Part shown: positions 31,741 to 42,584 of the stretch, piece by piece
Layout of the letters: each line of letters starts with the position of its first letter
How positions within the stretch are numbered: the stretch's first letter is position 1
Origin: Acanthosepion pharaonis
Lineage: Eukaryota; Mollusca; Cephalopoda; Sepiida; Sepiidae
Length of the DNA: 64,000 bases
NCBI GenBank assembly: GCA_903632075.3
Contig: CAHIKZ030005499.1
Location: forward strand, 1,285,001 to 1,349,000
Direction of reading: 5' to 3'
Made by a program: the position numbers and the translations under genes
The notes under the pieces: model-generated
What the model saw: only the letters and a program-made list of their open reading frames with translations
The model's database searches: none
Told to the model about the DNA's origin: nothing

Positions 31741-32199
31741 TGTTCCATTGCCCATGTCGAAGTATATCGTCTAGTTCTTATTTTAGTAATGTTCAGTTAT
31801 TGTTCGCCCTTTTTTTACTGAGTTCAAGTCCATACTGCCCGGTCCAATTACTAGGCTATGAGGACCTACCTATCAGGCCTAGCAGAGAGATACATACGAT
31901 ATAGGATAATAAAGAAAGACAAATGACAGCAGCTGAAAAACAAAAACAACAAAAAAACAGAAAAGTTTCGGTAAGTGCAGCCAAGCAGCGGCTGTAAACA
32001 TCAACAGTCAGGTTCAGTTCAAGGCTCCAAGATCGCCACGGAGAATTGGCCTACGGAACAATAGTCTGGAATCCGAAGGAATAGTAAATATTAAGGAAAA
32101 AAAATTTACTTTGACGTGTTTCGTCGATGATCCATATTATTACCAAAAACGCTTGCTGTTTCTCAAACAGTACGCTAGATTTAGCCGTTTAAACTCTAA
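31741..32199. other. No recognised feature
   Basis: Nothing supportable on either strand. Confidence 0.3.
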
Positions 32200-32300
32200 C
32201 ACCTAATCTTTTGGGTTTCAATTCTGACATCAGTCATTCAGATGTCGAGTCGCACTGGGGAGCTGTAATACAGCGAAACTACTGTCTGCGAATGACACAC
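32200..32300 (+). repeat. Degenerate tRNA-type SINE (related to 42020)
   Basis: A B-box-like GGGTTTCAATTC and GGGGAGCTGTAATACAGCG followed by CTGTCTG match the SINE at 42020-42165. Confidence 0.5.
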
Positions 32301-32308
32301 ACACACAC

Positions 32309-32312
<4 letters not shown>

Positions 32313-32368
<56 letters not shown>
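32313..32368. repeat. (TA)n array
   Basis: Pure TA tract after a short AC run (32295-32308). Confidence 0.95.
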
Positions 32369-32370
<2 letters not shown>

Positions 32371-32750
32371 TATCAGTAGAGCCCGGCGTTGCACGGGGAT
32401 ATAACAGTAAGAGATAGATCAAGTATCGACCATCATAAAGACTGAAAAATAAAATTGACAAAGATTATTGTTTAAGGTTGATGGACACGCATGTCTTAAT
32501 TAGTTTTTTTTTTTTTTACGAATTGGTCAAACCCAAACTCAAACAAAAACATTGTTTTCAATCGTTATGAGTCTACCAATTGAACAGAATTTTATTATAA
32601 ACAATTGTCTTGTAAATGAAATTTTTAAAGCATTCTGAATGTAAAAATAAAGAAAAAAGTGTGCAAGACAATAAGAAACACTACTTGCCAAAAAAAAGTG
32701 AAGTTTTGTTGAAATCGGTTGAAAAAAGTAGGAAATCCGATCCCATATAT

Positions 32751-32803
<53 letters not shown>

Positions 32804-33047
32804 ACCAACCTGGGTTTTATAATAAGTATAACTCGATATGAGTTGTCCCCCTTTCATTCTGGCGACAGAATCGTGTTTTATCGTGTTTTCAAATTGATTT
32901 CGTGCAAAAACAATTGTGTTTTTCCAATTTGTGGCGCTGTCAGAGCCACCGCAAGGTAATTTTACGCTGTCCTGTGAAGTTTTGTTGAAATCAGTTGAAA
33001 AATGTAGGAAATCCGATCCAATATATAAACGTACAGACACACACACA

Positions 33048-33088
<41 letters not shown>

Positions 33089-33112
33089 AATCTGCGTTTT
33101 ATAATAAGTATG
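32369..33112 (+). repeat. 0.7-kb dispersed repeat, copy 3
   Basis: Begins ACTATCAGTAGAGCCCGGC directly after a TA array and ends TCTGCGTTTTATAATAAGTA. It has expanded AC tracts at about 32753-32800 and 33036-33086. Confidence 0.85.
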
Positions 33113-33211
33113 ATATATATATATCTATATATTTTTTTTAATAAAAAACAGACCACGTTAAGATTCCATGTAATAAGCTATTTCACCATAACCCCTTTAA
33201 CAGGGTTCTGG

Positions 33212-34259
33212 ATCATCAGACTTTACTTCCAAAAGCTGAAATGAAAAATGAAAAGAAATTCACACGTTTTTTTGACGGACCTCATCAAGTATACGTAAAA
33301 TCAACGAAGTGAGGAAGTGAGGTGGGAGAGAGGATATGAGTGTGTCATATGTATCATTTCAATTTCCTATTTTTAACCCCAGTGTGTCGGCTAGATGTTG
33401 CTCAAATCTAACGCGTCTCGTCTCTAGATATAAGACCCACATTAAAGGAAGAAGCTACAACAACCCCAATCAATTACACGACAGGTTTCATTCAAATTCT
33501 TAGACGCTGTTAATTCGCGTTACTTTAACGTGCATATTTGGGAGGTTAAGGTTTGATAAATATCTAAATGTCTAAACAATCTACGAAGAAATTAATTTGA
33601 AATTCGGTGGAGTTTTGGGTATTTTCTATGAAACAGTCGATTGGAAAAATTCATAGACAGTACATTGAAAGAGTAATCCATTTTATATTTAGTAATCTTT
33701 TTATTCCACTAAAACTTTTATCTTATTGCTTGACATCTATTCGTTTGATTTTTGTTCATTAAGTAAACTCGTGATTGTTTTTATGTACCTAATTATCAAC
33801 GGTTATTCCCATTTAAATAATTTTATTATCAATAATGGGGTAGTATATTTCAATCTCAATTAAAATACCAATCTAAACTTTACCTTCGTGCTATTTAAAA
33901 CTCACTTCCAATTGGAGAATATTAGAGGAGAGATTTGGATGAGATGTCACTAGCAGAAAATTAGGTCCTTCTTTTACAATCTTTTATCTACACATGTCTT
34001 AAACCCTATTTATATCCACATACCTATATCCATATAGCCATCTATATCTAAAGACGAGACGCGTTAAATTTGAGCAACATCTAGCCGACACACTGGGGTT
34101 AAAAATAGGAAATTGAAATGACATATGACACACTCATATCCTCTCTCCCACCTCACTTCCTCACTTCGTTAATTTTACGTATACTTGATGAGGTCCATCA
34201 AAAACGTGTGAATTTCTTTTCATTTTTCATTTCAGCTTTTGGAAGTAAAGTCTGATGAT
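33212..34259. mobile_element. 1.05-kb element with ~225-bp TIRs
   Basis: 33212-33432 and 34040-34259 are near-perfect inverted copies, beginning ATCATCAGACTTTACTTCC and including CTAGATGTTGCTCAAATCTA and CACTGGGGTTAAAAATAGG. About 600 bp of interior has no transposase. The target duplication is unclear. The long TIR and short empty interior fit a foldback or MITE-like element. Confidence 0.85.
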
Positions 34260-34632
34260 TTAATTTAATTATATATATTTTTAAATTTTATGTGTTTTGT
34301 ATCTTGCCGATTTCATTTAGATTGTTTTTTCTTTTTCTATTTGATTGTAAGAACCTGGACGCGAATATACTGTGGATGAACTGGCAATTAAAGCACTTTC
34401 TAAACATTTTCGTCTTAGTGAATCATTTTTTTTTTTAATTAAATAAGTAGTATTTTTTTATATGAAGTTTGTTGTCTGTACTCGTTACGGTGAGCAACTA
34501 ATATATGTAATTTTCTCCGTAAACCCCACAAGATGGTCAACCCAAACCGCACGACTAGTTCAACGAATGCTATGACAAAATTGAACTCCTCTCCTTGGAA
34601 CAATCAGCCCACACATATCACTGATATACAAT
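34260..34632. other. No recognised feature
   Basis: AT-rich sequence leading to a TA array. Confidence 0.3.
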
Positions 34633-34713
<81 letters not shown>

Positions 34714-34824
34714 CGTTGGATTGATGTGAGTTTGTGAGTTTGTTTCACGCTTTTGCGATCGTCAGATTGTCTGACGATCGCAAAAAGCGTAAAACCCAGG
34801 GTCACAAACTCACATCAATCCAAC

Positions 34825-34865
<41 letters not shown>
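34633..34865. repeat. TA-array / hairpin / TA-array cassette
   Basis: TA tracts at 34637-34710 and 34830-34865 enclose a palindromic hairpin (34711-34829). Its arms share GGATTGATGTGAGTTTGTGA and GCGATCGTCAGA with their complements, with almost no loop. Confidence 0.92.
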
Positions 34866-34869
<4 letters not shown>

Positions 34870-35040
34870 CAGAACGTACAGAACATCTACTACCTTCTAG
34901 CATATATAGACTCTTCGCCATGATTTATACCTTTGCGAGGAGGTAAAAAATGTGGAAGAGGTAAAATGGGTTGAAAGCATCACTGAGAGGATGGAAGACT
35001 CTGGCAATTGCTGATGATGTATGAAGAACATAGTGTACAC

Positions 35041-35074
35041 CAGATAGATAGATAGATAAATAATGAACACGCGG

Positions 35075-35119
<45 letters not shown>

Positions 35120-35162
35120 TAGATAGATGAACATGCGGAGATAGATAGATAGAGAGAGAGGG
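35041..35162. repeat. (GATA)n microsatellite, compound
   Basis: GATA tracts separated by ATGAACACGCGGA / ATGAACATGCGGA, an organisation similar to 2909-3306. Confidence 0.9.
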
Positions 35163-35704
35163 AGGAAAAGAGTGAGGCTTCAATTGAAGCAGTTGTGGTA
35201 AATATTTAAACCACGCTTCTAATAAGATAATCATTTTCGTAAATGCCGCTTTTAATACTTCTATCGTAAGTATTCCTTACCTGGGTTGGCACCCAGGTAA
35301 GCCAAACTAAAATCGACAGGCCCGCCCCGGGGAGAACACTCGTCATGTAGAATAATATTTTTCTGAGATTATATTTATCATTTGTAAATTTTGGTAAGTC
35401 AGTGATATCAGTTACAAATCACATTTCGATTGGCTGGCGCCATGCCTCACATTAAACGAAATGAACCGTCTGTTTGCTGGAGAACAAATCGTTGCCCAAG
35501 CTCGGATTTCTTTAACATGAAACGGCAAACCTCCGTCGTTCTCTTAGCACAAGATACCGTAAAAAATAACGGAACTGTTAAATCATTTTGCATTTGCCAG
35601 ATTATTAAAAAAGACTTTACTTGGGTTTTCTTACTTCATTAATATTATCATTGAAATTTAATAAGCAGTAACCAGGGAGATACGGTGGGGCTATGTTTAA
35701 CGAG
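35163..35704. other. No recognised gene; small hairpin
   Basis: TTACCTGGGTTGGCACCCAGGTAA at 35277-35300 is a perfect 10-bp stem with a 4-base loop. The frame 35430-35642 has no recognisable domain. Confidence 0.4.
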
Positions 35705-36060
35705 TCTGGTTCAAAGATCGAATTCATGGAGTCTGGGAACCAGTGAAAGCAGCTCATCAGAGCTGTTACCATGGAAGTATTTGTAGAAAAGACAGAGAGA
35801 GGCGACGACGCGTCTGTGAGAGAGTGACAGCAGACGAGACGCTAGATCAGGGCCAATCAGATTACATATCCGTCTCTGGATCTTGTCAAGAACTCCGAGG
35901 TAAGCAGAAGGTACTCCAGCCCATATATGGCAGCAATACTCCATGCAAGGGCGAATGGTTGTTTAACGGGGTATTTACTGTAGCCCACCTGAATTCGCCG
36001 AATCAGAACATGTACAATATCAGAAGCTATGTCAGGTTCACCAGTAGGGTATTGTAGTCG
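35705..36060 (-). pseudogene. LINE-A C-terminal fragment
   Basis: The open frame 35944-35711 reads MEYCCHIWAGVPSAYLGVLD, RRICNLIGPDLASRL, SHRRVVASLCLFYKYFHGN and SLVPRLHEFD. It overlaps the N-terminal side of the copy at 26955-27425 and has few disabling changes within this frame. Confidence 0.85.
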
Positions 36061-36204
36061 TGCTAGTAGTATTGTGTACACCGGAAATCTCACAGAAGCA
36101 CACCTGTCGGGCTCAGGAAATTATCTGCCATCAAATTTGTCCGTGGTCTTAATATCTGGACTTCACGCTAAAGATTACAATTTTCTTGAAATTTTTAACA
36201 TGGC

Positions 36205-36520
36205 ATTTTTTTTTTTTAATCGGTATCACCCATGCAAGACACAAGGGGTTACTGGGTATGGAAGAATTAAGAACGGAAACATTAATAATGAGCGGGAAGA
36301 GAAAAAAATAATCTAGAGAACATTACATTTAAACTTTTGCACATTAAAGTTGGCTGGAAAACATGGAGTCGGAAGGGAATTCCACAAACAAGAAAAGAAA
36401 TTGTTAACATAGAACTTACAGTTACATCTAGGCAAATCAACTGTCAGTTGATGAGATCCCGACGCCAGTCAAATACTGCCATTAAACTCATAAAGTCTAG
36501 GTACCATAGCTAAGGGCGAT
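36205..36520 (-). pseudogene. LINE-B C-terminus and 3' UTR
   Basis: The minus strand reads MVPRLYEFNGSI, a stop, LASGSHQLTVDLPRC and LWNSLPTPCF, followed by a 3' UTR with the complement of CACAAGGGGTTACTG. Similar 3' UTRs lie at 12955 and 44955. Confidence 0.7.
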
Positions 36521-36522
36521 AT

Positions 36523-36980
36523 TTATTTATGAAAATACAAAATATGGCACAAGGCCAAAATGAAGAATGGGGAAGAAAGGATGATTTTCTTTTGTCTTGA
36601 TATTAAACTTAGTTAGCCACAATCACTGACCCAAGCATACCACAATATTCAGTCAGTCAGTTATGTGCCTTGCGTGATACATGCTTAGGCGATCATGTAT
36701 CTTTTGATACATGACTGACGAAACAGATTTTTTTTCCCGCCGTAGGTTGCCATTTCTTTCTGCGGTAAACCAGTTGCCATCCAAGGCTATAGAACCGATC
36801 TGTTCTTCTATTTACCCATAACTGTGGGAGAAGAAGAGAATTTATGCCTTTCCCAAGGATATTAGCACGTAAAAAGCATTCTTACTTACCATTCTTGCAA
36901 CATCCGCCATAATGCCTCAATGTCTCTATAAAATTCTTAAATAGTCACTATATGTACAGGTCATGTTGGGGGGGGGGCGT
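36523..36980. repeat. Repeat R, copy 1, split by a SINE
   Basis: ATATGGCACAAGGCCAAAA (36541) and CAATCACTGACCCAAGCATA (36623), then the SINE, then GCATTCTTACTTACCATTCT (36883). Copy 2 lies 515 bp downstream and lacks the SINE. Confidence 0.8.
36655..36882 (-). repeat. SINE-R, 5'-truncated, inserted in repeat R
   Basis: The minus strand contains CTAATATCCTTGGGAAAGGC, ATAGCCTTGGATGGCAACTG and the tail hairpin CATGTATC/GATACATG (here with an AAAA loop). The tRNA head is missing. Confidence 0.8.
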
Positions 36981-37037
36981 GAATAAAATAAGAATTTTTA
37001 AAATCTAACCCCAATAGCGAATAGCGATATTTATCTC

Positions 37038-37262
37038 TGTTGAAATACAGAAAATATGGCACAAGGCCAAAAGGGGGAATGTGGGAAAAGGACGGTCTTC
37101 TCTCTTAACATTAAACTTAGCTAGCTACAATCACTGACCCAAACATATCACAACGCATTCTTACTTACAATTCTTACTACATCCACCATAATACCACATT
37201 GTTTCTATAAAAAAGACCTAACTAGTCCCCATATGCACAATTCATTGTTTAGGGAAGGGAAT
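37038..37262. repeat. Repeat R, copy 2 (empty site)
   Basis: ATATGGCACAAGGCCAAAAG, then CAATCACTGACCCAAACATA directly continued by GCATTCTTACTTACAATTCT without a SINE. A short LINE remnant (complement of FYKYFHGNC) follows at about 37277-37307. Confidence 0.8.
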
Positions 37263-38270
37263 AAAACAATAATTTAAAACAATTACCGTGAAAGTATTTA
37301 TAGAAACCTCGGGATTTCAACAGTGATGTGTTCCCTAATGTCTAAATACCTTATTAGATCTTTCAGTATTTGAATCTGTGTACAACGTTGTTTGGAAATG
37401 TTCCGAATGTTACATGGTTCGGAATCTTCATATTCTAAAAATATCAAGGAAACTATTGATATCAGTGTATTTTATTACAGGTTAACTCTACGGGCGGCCA
37501 TCTCCACCGAATGAATTGTCGACAACTATTACACCTGACACGCAGCTCTTATGGCGATATCGTAAATCGTCAGTACCTCAAAGGTTCAAAGATATTTTGT
37601 TTCTTGTTCTCAAAGACAAATTCTGTTTGACACCTAGACAGATGGGTGCTGAAAAGCTTCACAGCCTGCCTAGGAGGGATTTTACAAAAAAATATATTTA
37701 ATTTAATAACAATAGGAATGTTTTGGTTTTTACCCACAAAATAAATCCACATTGGTATCTTTGGAAGATGATGTTTTTAAGGCAAGCATTTTTTTTGTAA
37801 TTATAGTGCTCAACATTAAGGGATAGAGAATTAATAGTAATAAATAAAATTAAATTTTCACTTATCTCATACCTACTCTGAGTTTCACGGAGATTACTTC
37901 CATCGGTCGGTGGACTTGAAATTTTACATTAAGTTTAAAATTCAGTCCAATTGAAGCAGTTTTTCAGCCCAGATGAATATTTGAATAGTACACACTTTTA
38001 TGCCAGACACTATTTTGCCAGACTGCGGCTTATCTATAAACTATATATTAATAATAAGTATGGATGTTTTCTTGAGCGGTAACATGCACAACGCAATCTT
38101 CAGATGTTGAATTAAAATGACAGTTGCATAATTTAAATTTTGATACATATACTGGGTTATCGTAATAGTGGAGCTCATATTATTTTCGGGGTTTATGTGC
38201 ATATCTGTGTACGTATGTACATGCATCCGCTTCGGTGAAACCTTGGTAGGTTTGTCTGGCTCTCTAGGTT

Positions 38271-38274
<4 letters not shown>
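37263..38274. other. No recognised gene; one possible exon-like patch
   Basis: TGTATTTTATTACAG at 37467-37481 is a good splice-acceptor match and is followed by a stretch less AT-rich than its surroundings. Frames there (for example 37516-37701) have no recognisable domain. Otherwise unremarkable. Confidence 0.25.

Positions 38275-38337
<63 letters not shown>
38275..38337. repeat. (TA)n array
   Basis: Pure TA tract directly before an H2 copy. Confidence 0.95.
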
Positions 38338-38339
<2 letters not shown>

Positions 38340-38345
<6 letters not shown>

Positions 38346-38450
38346 CTTAAACACTAATATTCCATGGTCATAATTTATTCCATTGGAATCATAAATACGA
38401 TCCAATTCATCAGACCTACAAATTCAAAAGAAACCAGAAAAAACCTACAG
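38340..38450. repeat. H2 repeat, single arm
   Basis: GGCTTAAACACTAATATTCC and TCCAATTCATCAGACCTAC, as at 4449. Confidence 0.75.
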
Positions 38451-38466
38451 TATGTATATTTTCCAC

Positions 38467-38472
<6 letters not shown>

Positions 38473-38534
<62 letters not shown>

Positions 38535-38640
38535 AAAATATATAGAAAATAGGAAAAGAACTCGTTAGGTAAATAATCTAAAGTTCTTTAGTATTTTTGT
38601 TATTGTTTTTAAAAAATAGTGCTCGATACAAAAGTAGAGC

Positions 38641-38704
<64 letters not shown>
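38473..38704 (-). repeat. H1b repeat between TA/TG and TA arrays
   Basis: TA tract 38473-38509, TG tract to 38534, then the H1b body in reverse (GGAAAAGAACTCGTTAGG, CAGTGCTCGATAC-type AAAATAGTGCTCGATACAAA) and a TA tract 38647-38704. Confidence 0.8.
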
Positions 38705-38708
<4 letters not shown>

Positions 38709-38905
38709 ACATTTTATGTTTATACATTCTTCTTATAGATACAAATATTTAAGTAAATGTTCTGTTTATAATAAATAGTATTAAACAACATTTACCGGCC
38801 TGAATGTCCGAGAAATTTTCGCAGAAAATATTCGTCCTCCGACAAGATTCGAACCTGTATCCTATACGGAACACGTCATTTAGCTTGACGTGCATTTAAC
38901 CGATT
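38705..38905 (-). repeat. SINE-S, copy 2
   Basis: The reverse strand has CGGTTAAATGCACGTCAAGC and a B box GGTTCGAATCTTG, with the same CGTCA/TGACG stem as copy 1. The body contains TCTCGGACATTCAGGCCGG. A TA array borders its tail. Confidence 0.75.
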
Positions 38906-38917
38906 TCTTTATTATAG

Positions 38918-38980
38918 AGAGATAGAGATAGAGAGAGATAGAGAGAGTGTGTGAGTGAGTGAGTGAGAGAGAGAGAGAAG
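38918..38980. repeat. (GA)n/(GAGT)n microsatellite
   Basis: GATAGAGA and GTGAGTGAGT runs. Confidence 0.9.
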
Positions 38981-39256
38981 CTGCTTGGCACAGTTTGAAA
39001 TTATATCTTTCTCGTTCGCTTTTGTTGCTTATTGCAGTGTTTCGATGGAAAGTGTGTCGTATGTGGTCCTCTCACCAAGATTTCAACACGTTGAGGAAAT
39101 CCAAGAGTACCAATGGAAACACCACCGACTAAAGTGTGTGGCTTCAGAAGAGAATACAAGAAAAATTAAATAAAAAACTGAATCTCAGTACCATGTACGT
39201 CGTCTTTAACGAAACGTTGTATAAAAGACGGATTGCTACCTAAATACACAATCAAT
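38981..39256. other. No recognised feature
   Basis: A 62-codon plus-strand frame (38985-39173) without a recognisable domain. Confidence 0.3.
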
Positions 39257-39273
39257 ACCTATCTATCTATCTA

Positions 39274-39318
<45 letters not shown>

Positions 39319-39477
39319 CGGACTGTTGTCCTCATATTCACGGCGTTTTGGCCGTTGTACGATCTGGCTTTCTTCCGGGGACTGAAATTTTGAACTGAAC
39401 ACTCTCTTTCGTCCACTGGCCGATACTTCTTGAATATGACAATAAAGATGAACAATGGAAATAATTACAATACCTCA

Positions 39478-39519
<42 letters not shown>

Positions 39520-39538
39520 GTGTGTGTGTGTGTGTGTA
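39257..39538 (+). repeat. H4 repeat between TA arrays
   Basis: TATC/TA tract 39257-39314, then GTTCGGACTGTTGTCCTCAT, ACGGCGTTTTGGCCGTTG and CTTTCTTCCGGGGAC, ending with an inverted phrase GACAATAAAGATGAACAATG, then TA and TG tracts 39482-39538. Confidence 0.75.
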
Positions 39539-40013
39539 GTCTTGGTTCTAACGCTTGGATCCAAACGCATTAGTTAGATTGTGCTAACCTATCAATTTTT
39601 ATTTTATTTTTATTTGCTCCCTTACAGTATATGTCCATCCAGACATTTAATTTAGTTATTTCATATTACTATGATATTTTTGTCAAAAATAAGAGTTACC
39701 CCACTTGATATTTTGTTTATTTTTGAATCCAAATTTAAATTTAAATAATTAAAAAAATCTATTTAATTTTTTATTTCTTCGCCTTTCGAAATTATGAATT
39801 TAAATGATATGAATTATTATTAATTAATTCTAATATTTTAGGTATCAATAATTAAATAAATAAATTTTAACACAAAATTTTGAATCATCACCACAAGAAC
39901 GAGAATTAACAGTCAGATTATATTTGCACCTGAAGATTGCAGTAACTGCATGAAACTCTGTGTCGGGCTATGGACGTTGAATATTACGTATATTCACTAA
40001 TAAATATATGACA
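39539..40013. other. AT-rich; hammerhead-like motif near 39932
   Basis: CTGAAGATTGCAGTAACTGC ATGAAAC at about 39932-39958 contains CTGAAGA and GAAAC separated by a 5-bp stem TGCAG/CTGCA. See findings. Confidence 0.4.

Positions 40014-40079
<66 letters not shown>
40014..40079. repeat. (TA)n array
   Basis: Pure TA tract. Confidence 0.95.
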
Positions 40080-40081
<2 letters not shown>

Positions 40082-40744
40082 TGCGACATGAAAACACTCC
40101 AACGGGGTCATGACAAGTTTCGAGTCTTCCAACATCATACATGTTCACCCAAGAGACCCTACCTAAACAGTACTATTCCGACAGGCGCTCCTGAAGCAAA
40201 AAAGAAAAAAAAATACGCCAGCAAATAAACTCATTAAATAAATGCCACTGCTGACCAATCGTTAATGACTTACGTCACTTCCTCCTCAGCCAAAGACGAT
40301 ACAAAAAAGAAAAGACAGCATACTCGTATTTTCTTTTCTTTTTTTACATCTTTTCACGCGGAACGATCCACATTCTCAACGAACAGTTTGACATAACAGG
40401 TAAGTAATGACAAGAAATGTTTCCTTTCATATGAAGTGTCACTTTAACACCTCCCCCACCAAAAAAAATAAGAAAAACAAAATCTCGAACACATTCGTTA
40501 GTCATAGGCATTATAATCTTTCTCATCACCGCCATTTCTTCTTTCTATTCTTTCTTTACTCCTCCTCTCTTCCCTCCCGACCAGGAATGCAAAAAAAAAA
40601 TAAACAGTTAGGAACACAAAGACGGTATTGTTGAAAAAGGTGAAAAATATATGTAAAAAAAAAAAAAAATTAAAAGGACCCTCCCCACATTGACTATCTA
40701 CATATCCCTTTTCTTTCCTTCCCAAATGCCCCACTTAACGCCCA
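40080..40744. other. No recognised feature
   Basis: A-rich and C-rich runs produce short frames on both strands without domain content. Confidence 0.4.
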
Positions 40745-41290
40745 CCAACCCCCGTCGTAGAGCTCCATGGGACAGATCTTTTAATCCATAGTCATTTAGA
40801 GTCTTTCTCTGCAACTTCTGATAGAGCCCTGATGGCCTTTCTCTTTTTTCACTCCCCTAACTCCAAGCCGACTTAGAGCACTGCATATAGATCTTCCTGC
40901 AAAACCACGGCATCTGACTTCAACCGGGAGAGACAGGTAGTCCGGCATTTGTTAGCTCTACATCTCTCAACTAACTCTTGGTATTTTTATCAGCTTTCTT
41001 TCAAAGGCTTCTTCCAAATTCTCCTCCCAAGGTACCGTAAAGTCGAGCATTATGACCTGCCTGGAGACAGTCGACCAGACCAATAATTCCGGGCGCAGGG
41101 ACAATGTCGTTATCTGCTCCGGGATATTCAACTGGGTTCCCAGGTCTACTCTTAGCTGCCAATCTCGGGCAGAGCAGAGCATGCAGGTTGAGGATTTGCG
41201 CACTTTGGAGGGGTTTCCACCGGCCTTGATGAAACAGATCGCCTTCGTTTCGGGCTTACAACTGCTATGCGAAACTATGTAAAGTACCTG
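40745..41290 (-). pseudogene. Retroelement C-terminal endonuclease-like domain
   Basis: The minus-strand frame 41203-40967 reads NIPEQITTLSLRPELLVW, VIMLDFTVPWEENLEEAFER and then, after frame changes, a region corresponding to ELVERCRAN, CRGFAGRSIC and KAIRALSE. This matches the C-terminal part of a family of animal retroelement polyproteins in which RPDxxL...(V/L)xxTVPWE resembles a PD-(D/E)xK nuclease core. Here the Asp of RPD is Glu and the catalytic context is uncertain. Which retroelement clade this is, I cannot say. Broken by frameshifts. Confidence 0.6.
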
Positions 41291-41299
41291 GTTGAGAAC

Positions 41300-41895
41300 T
41301 GGCGCGGGCTAGCTGCTCTTGATGTGGGTGAAAGGAGTCTCTCAGAGCTTTGGTTAGCAACCCTTTTATTGTTGCTTTCACGATAGAAAGAATTCAGATG
41401 GGAAGGAAAACTCAGGACAGCTTAACCCGTTCATTATGTTGCATGTGTCTACCGAGAGGCGTATACTGGCTGATATTGACTGTGACCCGGAAAAGTTAAA
41501 CTCCACAATAGTAAAACATAAGGACTGTTGTTCGGAGTTTCCGTGGCAAGTCACACATATCCGGCTACTGCGAAATACTCTACGAAACAACATCAACTCT
41601 CCAGGACAACAACTCAGTACCAGAAAGAAAAACATCTCTGCTCACATTGGAGCTAAAGAAGTACAACAATGGTATTGCTGCACTGAGAAGTCAGCATCAG
41701 TCGACTACATAAAACGAGAAAGCAAAATAAGACATCTAACACTGTTCCTGCGGCACTTCAATACAATACCTTCTCTTGTACTGTTTGTGGTCATTTTGCA
41801 ATTCTGGAGCCGGTCTCAAAAGTCATGCCCATCATAGGCATGCAGATAATTAGTTCATGGTCGTCAGAACCTCATACGTCGAACTCGATGGGAGA
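41300..41895 (+). pseudogene. Probable LINE fragments (endonuclease start fused to C-terminal finger)
   Basis: One frame near 41645-41700 reads TLELKKYNNGIAALRS, similar to the ELxxYxIDIAALSE start of LINE apurinic-type endonucleases. Near 41790-41850 frames read FSCTVCGHF and GLKSHARHRH, similar to the zinc-finger tail (CxxC...GLxSHxR) that ends some LINE polyproteins. The proximity of N- and C-terminal motifs implies a large internal deletion. The open frame 41436-41837 runs through this region in a third frame and is not itself recognised. Confidence 0.45.
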
Positions 41896-41903
41896 GTCCA
41901 TCA

Positions 41904-41922
41904 TATATATATATATATATAG
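41904..41922. repeat. Short (TA)n tract
   Basis: TA tract of about 19 bp. Confidence 0.9.
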
Positions 41923-42019
41923 GTATATAGCGAGACTCTTCGCGAAAGCGAATTGAGTCACTGTCAGTCACTGGGCGTGTTTCTAAAAATAAATACGCTA
42001 AAATCCCATTTTATCCCTA

Positions 42020-42165
42020 CACTGCGCTGACGGCTTAGTGGTTAGACGCTCCGACTGATACTAATTTAGTTGGGTTTCGATCCTAGCTAGAGGCAACCGG
42101 ATGTCTAGCCACACTAATGAGCTGTAGACAGCGAAACAGTCTGTCTGTGGATATACCGAAAATAT
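42020..42165 (+). repeat. tRNA-derived SINE, third type
   Basis: GGCTTAGTGGTTAGACGCTC (A-box region, 42032) and GGGTTTCGATCC (B-box, 42072) are spaced as in a tRNA. The body has GAGCTGTAGACAGCGAAAC and GTCTGTCTG, matched at 32200-32300. Confidence 0.75.
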
Positions 42166-42584
42166 GTAACAATTGCAGTCGTGTTTTTATTGCATTTTAT
42201 CAGGCGATTGTAAATTACTGGAGAGTGAATGGTTTATTTAGATTTAAAAGCAAAATACAGCCTCTTTTTACGAAAAAGGAGGTTATAAGATTTGTGATAG
42301 CTAACGGCAGCCAGACATAAACTAAAGCGGATGCAAATGGTTACATAAATTATACAAACCAGACAATGCCGTGTTCTAAGAAATAAAAATGGGGTGGAGA
42401 GGTAATTTAACAAAATGCTAAACAAGTTATATGCTTTGTGAATTTCCTGCATGAATTTTTTTTGTACTTGATAAACAGCTTCTTTAAGAAACCAGTAAAT
42501 AATGTAAATATATAGAATTATTTGGTAAATTATTATACAACTATTAAATAAAGTATCTGTATATATTTCTGAGATGAGGTATTA
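42166..42584. other. No recognised feature
   Basis: AT-rich; short frames only. Confidence 0.3.

Noticed and set aside
32539..33156. CRISPR-like or microRNA-like repeats
   Set aside because: Repetition comes from two modules of the 0.7-kb repeat and AC tracts; there is no direct-repeat/spacer array anywhere in the window.
37467..37701. Splice-acceptor-like site followed by an exon-like patch
   Set aside because: One acceptor match in AT-rich DNA is weak, and no frame is recognisable and no donor could be chosen. Recorded only as a possibility.
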